Source: Actinomycetes bacterium (GTDB lineage Bacteria; Actinomycetota; Acidimicrobiia; Acidimicrobiales; Ilumatobacteraceae). Taken from it: a stretch of DNA of 6,121 nt. Below are positions 1 through 6,121 of the stretch, in pieces. The notes under the pieces are model-generated. The model made no database searches, was not told where the DNA came from, and saw only the letters and a list, made by a program, of their open reading frames with translations. The stretch is taken from assembly GCA_023417265.1 (NCBI GenBank), contig JAEZFY010000352.1:1-6121 (forward strand), given 5' to 3'. The stretch's first letter is position 1. Each line of letters starts with the position of its first letter. The translations under genes and the position numbers were made by a program.

Positions 1-615
1 TCGCCGAGCAGCGCGCCGAGCAGCCGGTCGACCCCGCCGCCGGCCACAACCGCCGCCGCCGCGCCGGCCACCAGCGTGCCGCTCGATGCGGCCGTGACCC
101 TCGCCGCCGCGCTCGACGCGCTCGCCCCCGGGTACCACTTCGTCACCACCGCCAGCGTCGGCGGGCAGGTGGCCGTCACGGCCGAAGGCGACCACATCGC
201 CGGGTCGACCCAGATGACGGTCACGTCGGGCGGCACCAGCACGCAGTACGTCGTCACCGCCGACGCCGCGTGGGCGCTGGCGGACGGTGCGTGGCAACAA
301 CTCGACAGCACCGCCGGACTGTCCGACCCGGTCGGCCAGCTGCGGGCACCGCTGGCGGCCACGGTCACGGGCACCGCCGCGGCGGCGACGATCACGGCCC
401 AGTACCCGAATGCTGCGCTCGGCCTCCCCGGCGACGGCCACGCGGCGGTCGAGTTCCACATCGCCGACGGACAGATCACGACGCTGCGCTACGCCAGCGT
501 CGCCCAGGTGACGGGCGCCGACGGCACCGTCGTCGAGCGTCCGGCTGAGGTCACCGCGACGATCACCCCGGTCGCCCCCGGCACGCAGCTCACGCTGCCT
601 GCCAGCGCGACGTGA
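1..615 (+). CDS. Exported, probably lipid-anchored protein, C-terminal part (5' end outside window)
   Basis: The frame is open from base 1 to the TGA at 613-615, giving 204 visible residues, so the gene starts upstream of the window. Residues 1-25 are a Ser/Pro/Thr/Ala-rich linker, the kind that follows a signal peptide or lipobox cysteine in actinobacterial exported lipoproteins; no cysteine is visible, so the anchor itself is inferred. The remaining roughly 175 residues alternate short polar and hydrophobic strands with Thr/Val/Ala-rich character, including a YVVTADAAWALADGAWQQLD stretch. This resembles beta-rich LolA/LppX-like lipoproteins, in which a similar strand reads roughly as 'shown in the protein, then required to be x'. 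A GTG at 76 is in frame but lies inside the linker and is not a credible start. The gene sits 77 bp upstream of coxS on the same strand, so co-transcription is possible. The function is not known; a lipid- or ligand-carrying envelope protein is the best guess. Confidence 0.7.
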   Translation, partial: SPSSAPSSRSTPPPATTAAAAPATSVPLDAAVTLAAALDALAPGYHFVTTASVGGQVAVTAEGDHIAGSTQMTVTSGGTSTQYVVTADAAWALADGAWQQLDSTAGLSDPVGQLRAPLAATVTGTAAAATITAQYPNAALGLPGDGHAAVEFHIADGQITTLRYASVAQVTGADGTVVERPAEVTATITPVAPGTQLTLPASAT

Positions 616-680
616 CGGTCGCCTCGCCTTCGCCGCACCGTGCCATCTGAGGCATGATGAGCGCGACCACATCCGGCAAG

Positions 681-687
681 AGGGGAG
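681..687 (+). promoter_or_regulatory. Ribosome binding site that decides the coxS start
   Basis: The purine run AGGGGAG lies 5 nt before the GTG at 693. No comparable site precedes the in-frame ATGs at 654 and 657. Together with the protein alignment argument (see coxS) it favours GTG 693 as the true start. Confidence 0.55.
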
Positions 688-692
688 TCCCC

Positions 693-1151
<459 letters not shown>

Positions 1152-1165
1152 CCGACCCCACGAAC

Positions 1166-1171
1166 GAGGAG
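1166..1171 (+). promoter_or_regulatory. Ribosome binding site of coxM
   Basis: GAGGAG lies 8 nt before the ATG at 1180, inside the 28-bp gap after coxS. It is a strong Shine-Dalgarno site and fixes the coxM start. Confidence 0.7.
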
Positions 1172-1179
1172 AGCAACCG

Positions 1180-2010
1180 ATGATCCCCGCCGCTTTCGAC
1201 TACGTCCGTGCCGGTTCCGCCGAGGAAGCAGTCAGCCTGATCGGCCAGCACGGCGACGAGGCCAAGTTCCTCGCCGGCGGGCACAGCCTGCTGCCGCTGA
1301 TGAAGCTGCGCCTCGCCCAGCCCTCGGTGCTCGTCGACATCGGCCGCGTCAGCGACCTGTCCTACATCCGCGACGCCGGCGACCACATCGCGATCGGCGC
1401 GCTGACCCGGCACATGGACGTCGAGACGTCCGACCTGCTCAAGGCCGAGGTCCCGCTGTTGGCGCACGCCGCCGGCCACGTCGGCGACCCGCAGGTGCGC
1501 CACCGGGGCACCCTCGGCGGCACGATCGCGCACGCCGACCCGGCCAGCGACCTGCCCGCCGTCACCCTCGCGCTCGGCGCCACCTACGTCGCCCAAGGCC
1601 CGAACGGCACCCGCGAGATCGCCGCCGCCGACTTCTACGAAGGCTTCCTCACCTCCGCCCTCGCTCCCGACGAGATGCTCACCGAGGTGCGCGTCCCGAA
1701 GATGAACGGCGCCGGGTGGAGCTTCCAGAAGTTCAACCGCCGCGCCCAGGACTGGGCGATCGTCGGCGTCGCCGCGTGGCGCCGCAACGGTGACAGCGGC
1801 GTCGCGCTCGTCAACATGGGCAGCACCCCGATCCTGGCGACGTCGGTCACCGCCGCGCTCGCCGGCGGCGCCTCGGCAGCCGATGCCGCCGAACAGGCGA
1901 GCGCCGAAGCCGAACCGCAAGCCGACCTCAACGCCAGCGTCGAGTACCGCCAACACCTGGCCAAGGTGCTCGTGCGGCGCGCGCTCGAGGAAGCGTCCGG
2001 CGCGGCATGA
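1180..2010 (+). CDS. coxM: Molybdenum hydroxylase medium subunit, FAD-binding (CoxM-like)
   Basis: FAD-binding subunit that accepts electrons from the CoxS clusters and hands them to the final acceptor; cytoplasmic or at the inner face of the membrane. It has 276 residues, close to the usual 280-290. The N-terminal PCMH-type FAD domain starts typically (IPAAFDYVRAGSAEEAV) and shows both flavin-binding motifs: AGGHSLLP at residues 32-39 and TLGGTIAHADP at 111-121, preceded by VGDPQVRHRG. From about residue 170 the CO dehydrogenase flavoprotein C-terminal domain follows (FQKFNRRAQDWAIVGVAA), ending in the usual AxxYRxHLAKVLVRRAL-type helix (here VEYRQHLAKVLVRRALEEA). The gene is intact, has a good ribosome binding site, follows coxS by 28 bp and overlaps the next gene by 4 bp. 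The large subunit is not adjacent, so the substrate stays open. Confidence 0.93.
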   Translation: MIPAAFDYVRAGSAEEAVSLIGQHGDEAKFLAGGHSLLPLMKLRLAQPSVLVDIGRVSDLSYIRDAGDHIAIGALTRHMDVETSDLLKAEVPLLAHAAGHVGDPQVRHRGTLGGTIAHADPASDLPAVTLALGATYVAQGPNGTREIAAADFYEGFLTSALAPDEMLTEVRVPKMNGAGWSFQKFNRRAQDWAIVGVAAWRRNGDSGVALVNMGSTPILATSVTAALAGGASAADAAEQASAEAEPQADLNASVEYRQHLAKVLVRRALEEASGAA

Positions 2011-2441
2011 CCCTCGACGGGCGCTCGCGGCTGCTGCTCGGGCTGGCCGCGGTCGCGCTCGTCGCCGGATTCCTTCCATGGGCCGGCAACGGCCTCTTCG
2101 AGGATTCCGGTGAGGGCAGCACGAATGCGCTGCGGGTCACCACCCAGATCCTTTGGGACACCACCCCGGCATCGCTGCACGGGACGCCGCTGTTCATCCC
2201 GCTGGCGATCCTCGTCGCCGCGATCGTCGCCGGGGTGTTCCTCGCCGGGGCGCGCTGGCTGACGATCGCCGGATCGGCCGGGCTGGTGCTGCTCGGCGTG
2301 CTCTACCTGAACGGATTGCGGGCGCTGTACGCCGACGACATGTACGACCTGCCCGGCTCGACGCTCGGCTCGTTCGGCATCGGCGCCTGGTTGGCCACCC
2401 TCGCCGGCGCGGCGGCCCTCATCACCGCCCTCCGCGACTGA
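2007..2441 (+). CDS. Small four-helix membrane protein coupled to coxM
   Basis: A 144-residue protein with four predicted membrane helices: about 9-26, 61-80, 84-104 and 120-142. Helix 1 ends in FLPWA, a Leu-Pro-Trp signature recurrent in small four-helix actinobacterial membrane proteins of unknown function. The roughly 34-residue loop between helices 1 and 2 (acidic, EDSGEGS, then a Thr-rich part) is probably outside the cell, and a second outside segment (ALYADDMYDLPGS) precedes helix 4. No catalytic motif or cysteine is visible. The start ATG overlaps the coxM stop (ATGA, 2007-2010), a classic arrangement for translational coupling; a GAGGAAG lies 13 nt upstream, inside coxM. Co-expression with the hydroxylase subunits is therefore likely, but a membrane-anchor or electron-acceptor role would be speculation. 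I do not recognise a named family. Confidence 0.8.
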   Translation: MTLDGRSRLLLGLAAVALVAGFLPWAGNGLFEDSGEGSTNALRVTTQILWDTTPASLHGTPLFIPLAILVAAIVAGVFLAGARWLTIAGSAGLVLLGVLYLNGLRALYADDMYDLPGSTLGSFGIGAWLATLAGAAALITALRD

Positions 2442-2460
2442 CCCTCCGCGACTGACCCTC
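2428..2460. repeat. Perfect 14-bp tandem duplication across a stop codon
   Basis: The unit CCCTCCGCGACTGA occurs at 2428-2441 and again at 2442-2455, followed by a further partial CCCTC at 2456-2460. The first copy holds the last codons and the TGA of the membrane protein gene; the second is untranslated. As the unit is not a multiple of three, the duplication lies just past the stop and leaves the reading frame unaffected. It looks like a replication-slippage product. Confidence 0.9.
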
Positions 2461-2477
2461 TGGCGAGCTGGCGTGAG

Positions 2478-3665
2478 CTAGCGGCCGAGGAGGTCGAGGA
2501 AGTTGTCGCAGTAGAACTTCTGGCGGACCGCGTCGGAGGCGTCGCCGAGCGAGCGCTCGAAGCGTTCGAACGGGCGCCGGCCACCCTCGACGTGCGGGTA
2601 GTCGGTGCTGAACAGCAACACGTCGGGACCGACCTGCTCGGTCAACCAGCCGACGTCCTCGGTCGGGTACGGCGTCACCCGGATCTGGCGCTGCAGGTAC
2701 TCGGTCGGGCGCAGGCGGAGCGCCTGGAGCCGCTCCTCGTGGCGGGCGAACGCCTCGACGGCCGACTCGAGCTGCTTGACCCAACTGGCGACCCAGCTCG
2801 CCCCGAGCTCGATCGCCCCCCACTTGAGGGCCGGGAAGCGGTCGAACACGCCGTCGAGGATCAGCGTCGCCAGCGTCTGCTGCACGGGATACGGGATCGC
2901 CATGTAGTCGACCGAGCGGAAGTTCTCGTTGCCGCCGTGGAAGTCGGGCGGCACGGGAAGCCCGTTGACGAAGTAGTTCGGGTCGAGCAGGTCGCCGGTG
3001 CCACCGACGTGGAACACGATCGGCACGCCGGCCTCCTCGGCCTGGCGCCACACCGGGTCGAGCCCGACGTGCGACGGGGCGTGCCCGGCCGGGCAGCCGG
3101 TCTGCACGAGCAGCGCCGCGGCGCCCATCGCCAGCGCCTCACCAGCCATCGCCGCGGCCCGGTCGAAGTCGGCCAGCGGCACATAGCAGGTGGGCAAGAG
3201 GCGCGGGTCGGCCGCACAGAACTCGATCATCCCGCGGTTGTGTGCCCGCGCCGCGCCGTAGGCGAGGTCGAGGTCGCCGGCGTGCTCCCAGTCGCGCAGC
3301 AGGCGATTGTGGAACGTGTTGAACAGGAGTTGGCTGTCGATGCCGAGGTAGTCGAGGGCGCGCACCCGGTCGTCGGGCAGGAACCCGCCGAGCGCGGCGA
3401 AGTTCTTGCGGTTCATGACCTCGACCTGTTCGCCCGCGGTGAACTCGTCGGAACGGTGCCGCTCGGCGAGCGTCGCGAACACGGCGTCGACGTCGGCTTG
3501 GGAGGGTTCGCCGTCGATCGGCGCGACCTGTTTGAGCTCGTTCGTGTAGCGCGGCAGCGCGATCCGCGAGCGCACGTCGGGGTCGGCGTGATCGCGCAGC
3601 CAGAACGGAGTTTCCATGATGTGCGCATCGGCGTCGTGGACGACGCGGCCGGAGATGTACGCCAT
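2478..3665 (-). CDS. Amidohydrolase-2 family metalloenzyme (ACMSD-like TIM barrel)
   Basis: A 395-residue metal-dependent hydrolase or decarboxylase of the amidohydrolase-2 family (relatives include ACMSD and other non-oxidative decarboxylases); probably cytoplasmic. The N-terminus has the metal motif DADAHIME (D11, D13, H15, E18). Other expected positions are H219 in IVFHVGG (metal ligand on a later barrel strand), FPALKWGAIELGASWV at 277-292 (the family's 'RFPxLK...E.G..W' strand), and D355 in LFSTDYPHVEGG (352-362), the catalytic aspartate. The C-terminus ends with the usual helix (KFYCDNFLDLLG), and length is normal. The ATG at 3663-3665 is the first sensible start, since the metal motif begins 11 residues later; no clear Shine-Dalgarno site precedes it. 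The gene stands alone, convergent with the membrane protein gene (36 bp) and divergent from the acyltransferase. The substrate cannot be named; this family is often found in aromatic-compound degradation. Confidence 0.88.
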   Translation of the reverse strand: MAYISGRVVHDADAHIMETPFWLRDHADPDVRSRIALPRYTNELKQVAPIDGEPSQADVDAVFATLAERHRSDEFTAGEQVEVMNRKNFAALGGFLPDDRVRALDYLGIDSQLLFNTFHNRLLRDWEHAGDLDLAYGAARAHNRGMIEFCAADPRLLPTCYVPLADFDRAAAMAGEALAMGAAALLVQTGCPAGHAPSHVGLDPVWRQAEEAGVPIVFHVGGTGDLLDPNYFVNGLPVPPDFHGGNENFRSVDYMAIPYPVQQTLATLILDGVFDRFPALKWGAIELGASWVASWVKQLESAVEAFARHEERLQALRLRPTEYLQRQIRVTPYPTEDVGWLTEQVGPDVLLFSTDYPHVEGGRRPFERFERSLGDASDAVRQKFYCDNFLDLLGR

Positions 3666-3697
3666 CGCCGCAGTCTCGCGAATACCGTCGGGCGACG
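3666..3697. promoter_or_regulatory. Divergent intergenic region, likely holding both promoters
   Basis: Only 32 bp separate the start codons of the amidohydrolase (minus) and the acyltransferase (plus). Neither side shows a convincing Shine-Dalgarno site. On the plus strand TACCGT at 3683-3688 fits the actinobacterial -10 pattern TANNNT and is 9 nt from the ATG, which would give a leaderless or very short leader. On the minus strand a TATTCG (3684-3679) is a weaker -10-like match. Any -35 elements would fall inside the opposing gene. This is suggestive only. Confidence 0.3.
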
Positions 3698-4447
3698 ATG
3701 AGTCGGTGGCGACATCCTGGGCGCACGGGTGCCGTGCTGTACGCCGCCGCGGCGGCGGCGCTGGGCGCCGTCGTCACGGTCGTCGCCCGGCTCCAGGTGG
3801 CCGGGGTGCGCGGCCGGGCGCGTGCCGTGCGGCGACTGCCCGCCGGTCCGGTGATCGTGATCTCCAACCACACGTCGTACGCCGACGGCGTCCTGCTCGC
3901 GCTCGTGTGCCGGCGGCTCGGCCGCTCGGCGCGCCTGATGGCGACGGCCGGGGTGTTCCGCGTGCCGTTGCTCGGCCGAGCGCTGCGCCGGCTCGGGTTC
4001 ATCCCCGTGGCGCGCGGCACCGAGCAGGCCGGCGACGCACTCGGCCCGGCCGCCGAGGCACTGGCCGCCGGCGAGGTGGTCGCCCTGTTCCCCGAAGGCC
4101 GGGTCACACGGCATCCCGAGCACTGGCCCGAGCGGGCCAAGACCGGTTCGGTCCGCCTCGCCCTGCGCACCGGAGCGCCGATCGTGCCGGTGGCGCTCGA
4201 CGGCGCCCATCGCGTGATGGGCCGCCGCGGCGTCGTGCGCAGCCTGCTCAAGAACGTGATCCTGCGCCCGCGTGTCGCCACCGCGGTCGGTGCGCCGATC
4301 GACGTCGCCGCGCTCCTCGTCGGCGAACCGACGCCCGCCGAGATCCGCCGGATCACCAATGTCGTGATGGCGCAGCTGATCGACCTCGTCGAAGGCCTGC
4401 GCGGCGAACTCGCCCCGGCAGCATCCGGGGTCGACGGCGCGCCGTGA
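3698..4447 (+). CDS. 1-acyl-sn-glycerol-3-phosphate acyltransferase family protein (PlsC-like)
   Basis: A 249-residue membrane-associated acyltransferase, expected to move an acyl group from acyl-CoA or acyl-ACP to lysophosphatidate or a related lipid in phospholipid synthesis. All four family blocks are visible: NHTSYAD at 57-63 (catalytic HX4D, H58 and D63), GFIPVARG at 100-107 (glycerol-phosphate binding), FPEGRVTR at 131-138 (block III, in the actinobacterial EGRxTR form rather than the textbook EGTRS), and IVPVALDG at 162-169. One N-terminal membrane helix lies at about 11-30, after a basic start (SRWRHPGRT) that should stay in the cytoplasm. Length is normal. The ATG at 3698 has no clear ribosome binding site. 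The C-terminal 30 residues are variable. A substrate other than lysophosphatidate (for example a glycolipid) is possible, as this family is often multi-copy in actinobacteria. Confidence 0.9.
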   Translation: MSRWRHPGRTGAVLYAAAAAALGAVVTVVARLQVAGVRGRARAVRRLPAGPVIVISNHTSYADGVLLALVCRRLGRSARLMATAGVFRVPLLGRALRRLGFIPVARGTEQAGDALGPAAEALAAGEVVALFPEGRVTRHPEHWPERAKTGSVRLALRTGAPIVPVALDGAHRVMGRRGVVRSLLKNVILRPRVATAVGAPIDVAALLVGEPTPAEIRRITNVVMAQLIDLVEGLRGELAPAASGVDGAP

Positions 4448-4450
4448 GCG

Positions 4451-6121
4451 TCAGCCGGGGCGGGCCGGGGCGGTGGGACGCAGCCACAGACCCACCGGCT
4501 TGAGCGGGTCGCGCCACACCACCTCGGCGCCGGCCTCGGTGAGGATCGGCGTCTTGAGGTCGGCGAACACGTACGCCGAGCTCGCCCGGGCGAGCGGGTG
4601 GGCGACGACGGTGAAGTCGGAATCGGGCAGGTACCACTGGTACAGCATCAGTCGGCCCGTGTTGTTGCTCGCCGCCGGCAGGTAGTAGTCGACCGGTGCG
4701 CCACGTTCGAGCGGCGCCCCCGGCTCGGCCAGCAAGGCCACCCGTTCGAGCCCGCCCGAACCGTTCCATCCACGGTTGAGGACGTCCTCGGTGCGCGTCA
4801 CCCCGACGCCGAGCAGCACGGCGAACACGCCGACGAGCACCCACCGCCGGCGCGTCGCCGCGCCGGCCACGAGCAGCGCGGCGACGCACAGGGCGAGCAC
4901 CGTGATCCGCATCACCGGGATCGCCGGGCGCCCATCGACGAACGGCTGCAACGCCAGGATCATCGGTTCGAGCCCGTTGCCAGCACCGAGCTGGTCGGCG
5001 CGCACGAGGGCGACCAACGCCCCGAGCCCGATCGTGGCCACGGCCGCTCCGGCGAGGGCCGCGGCGAGCCGGCGGCGGCTCCACGGTGAGCGCGCCCGGC
5101 CGGCGAGGCAGGCGATCGCGAGCAGCAGCAGCGGGGCGACGACGATGTCGTTGTAGCGCCCGTAGACCACCTGGTCGGGCCGCTCGCGGCCGGCCATGAA
5201 CACGACCGACAGGGCCACCTGGGCGACGGTGGCGAGGGCGACCACCACGTACGCCCCCGGCGGGCGGCCGCCGGGGCGCCGCCGGTCGAGCACCTCGGCG
5301 ACGGCGAGCGCGATCAGCCCGAGTGAGCCGGCCAGCAGATACCACCCCTGCCCGACCGCGGCGACGCCGATCGCGACCGGGTCGGCGAACTGGTCGATCA
5401 CGCCGCTCAACGAGTTGCGCTCGCTCGGGTCGTCCCACACACGGGCGGTCACGAACGCCGCGTAGCGCGACGCGGCGAGCAGGGCGGCGAGCAGGCCGCC
5501 CACGACGACGGCCGCGTCGGCACGCCCGATCCGGCGCCGCTCCCATGCCAAGGCGACGAGCAGCACGGTGACGAGGGCCAGCGGCAGCAGCCGGCTGTGG
5601 GTGACGAAGCCGGCCCCGCACAGTGCTGCGAGCGCCAACCCGCGGCCGCGCCCGGGCGCCTCCCAGAACGCCAGCAGGGCGATCACGGTGCCGAGGTAGA
5701 GCGGGGCGATCAGCGACTCCGACCACACGAACCCGGTCGGGAACAGCAAGGCCGGCGTGGCCGCCACGCCCACCGCCGCCAGCGCGCCACCGAGCGGACC
5801 GAACGCGGTGAGGCGCTTGGCGAGCAGCACCAGCAGCACTGCGGCGATGCCGCCGAGCACGGCGTTGAGCGCCATGGCCGCACGGAACACGTGGTGCGGG
5901 TCGTCGGTGGCGGCGTACACCGGGCCGAGCAGCGTGCCGTAGCCGGGGCGCCAGATCGACTGGTTGCGCATCGTCCAGTGCGTGCCGCCACCGACGAAGC
6001 GGGCGATCGCCAACTGCGCCGGTTCGTCGGGCCACAGCGTGTATTCGCGTCGGTCGCGCGCTGCCCACCAGCGCAACCCGGTGACGGCGAGCCCGGCCGT
6101 GACGCACGCCCATGCCCACGC
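4451..6121 (-). CDS. GT-C family membrane glycosyltransferase (GT39-like), 5' end outside window
   Basis: A polytopic membrane protein with 556 visible residues; the frame stays open to the window edge (6121), so the N-terminus is missing. The visible part begins with the end of a membrane helix (AWAWACVTAGLAVTGL), then a loop with WPDEP at residues 30-34. An acidic pair in the first outside loop is the hallmark of GT-C enzymes, which take a sugar from a polyprenyl phosphate donor on the outer face of the membrane. About 11-13 further hydrophobic helices follow, with a YGRYND loop before a late helix as in GT39-like proteins. The last 115 residues are soluble and probably extracytoplasmic (DYYLPAASNNTGRLM, LYQWYLPDSDF). 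A TTG at 6076 is in frame, but starting there would remove the first helix and put the DE loop on the wrong side, so it is not the start. Sugar and acceptor (arabinan, mannan, glycoprotein or lipid) are unknown. Convergent with the acyltransferase, 3 bp apart. Confidence 0.8.
   Translation of the reverse strand, partial: AWAWACVTAGLAVTGLRWWAARDRREYTLWPDEPAQLAIARFVGGGTHWTMRNQSIWRPGYGTLLGPVYAATDDPHHVFRAAMALNAVLGGIAAVLLVLLAKRLTAFGPLGGALAAVGVAATPALLFPTGFVWSESLIAPLYLGTVIALLAFWEAPGRGRGLALAALCGAGFVTHSRLLPLALVTVLLVALAWERRRIGRADAAVVVGGLLAALLAASRYAAFVTARVWDDPSERNSLSGVIDQFADPVAIGVAAVGQGWYLLAGSLGLIALAVAEVLDRRRPGGRPPGAYVVVALATVAQVALSVVFMAGRERPDQVVYGRYNDIVVAPLLLLAIACLAGRARSPWSRRRLAAALAGAAVATIGLGALVALVRADQLGAGNGLEPMILALQPFVDGRPAIPVMRITVLALCVAALLVAGAATRRRWVLVGVFAVLLGVGVTRTEDVLNRGWNGSGGLERVALLAEPGAPLERGAPVDYYLPAASNNTGRLMLYQWYLPDSDFTVVAHPLARASSAYVFADLKTPILTEAGAEVVWRDPLKPVGLWLRPTAPARPG

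Noticed and set aside
2461..2480. Possible hairpin (AGCT repeats, GCTAGC) as a shared terminator
   Set aside because: The pairing is only about 4 bp, with no T-run on either strand; too weak to call.
2592..3701. Long plus-strand open frame (369 codons) antisense to the amidohydrolase
   Set aside because: It mirrors a gene with clear metal-binding motifs; the translation is Arg/Val/Glu/Gly-rich with no domain. Long antisense frames are normal at this GC content.
3139..4359. Minus-strand open frame (406 codons) crossing the divergent gap and covering the acyltransferase
   Set aside because: It contradicts two genes with complete motif sets, and its translation is Arg/Thr/Ser-rich with no domain.
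6074..6076. TTG as start codon of the glycosyltransferase
   Set aside because: The frame is open beyond it to the window edge and encodes part of a membrane helix needed to place the DE loop outside; the true start is upstream of the window.
4353..6119. Second minus-strand open frame (588 codons) over the glycosyltransferase region
   Set aside because: It is the shifted frame of the glycosyltransferase gene: Arg-rich, no membrane helices, no motif. The 4451-6121 frame gives regular hydrophobic helices and the DE loop.

Overview
This is a gene-dense, very GC-rich window (roughly 70% GC, GTG start usage, a Pro/Ala/Thr-rich lipoprotein linker, actinobacterial-style small four-helix membrane protein). 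It suggests a high-GC actinobacterium. The mix of a CO-dehydrogenase-like CoxS/CoxM pair, an amidohydrolase-2 protein and a GT-C glycosyltransferase would fit Acidimicrobiia, but the lineage is inferred from style and not proven by a marker gene.

Layout. (1) Left part, plus strand, 1-2441: the 3' end of an exported, probably lipid-anchored protein; then a probable operon of coxS (2Fe-2S subunit, 693-1151), coxM (FAD subunit, 1180-2010) and a four-helix membrane protein (2007-2441) whose ATG overlaps the coxM stop. (2) Middle: an amidohydrolase-2 metalloenzyme on the minus strand (2478-3665), convergent with the membrane protein and divergent from a PlsC-type acyltransferase on the plus strand (3698-4447). 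Only 32 bp separate the two divergent starts. (3) Right part, minus strand, 4451-6121: the 3' portion of a large polytopic GT-C (GT39-like) glycosyltransferase whose N-terminus lies beyond the window edge; it converges on the acyltransferase with a 3-bp gap.

How the genes work together. CoxS and CoxM are the electron-transfer subunits of a molybdenum hydroxylase: substrate electrons leave the molybdenum centre of the large subunit, pass the two 2Fe-2S clusters of CoxS and reach FAD in CoxM. The catalytic large subunit (CoxL/XdhB-type) is not in this window, so the substrate (CO, a purine, an aromatic N-heterocycle or an aldehyde) cannot be assigned. The acyltransferase (phospholipid acylation) and the GT-C enzyme (transfer of a sugar from a polyprenyl phosphate) both suggest cell-envelope work, but they are on opposite strands and are not an operon.

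No RNA gene, mobile element, CRISPR array or clearly new defence or metabolic system is visible. The points most worth a second look are the molybdenum-hydroxylase pair without an adjacent large subunit, the membrane protein translationally coupled to it, and a perfect 14-bp tandem duplication that spans the stop codon of that membrane protein.
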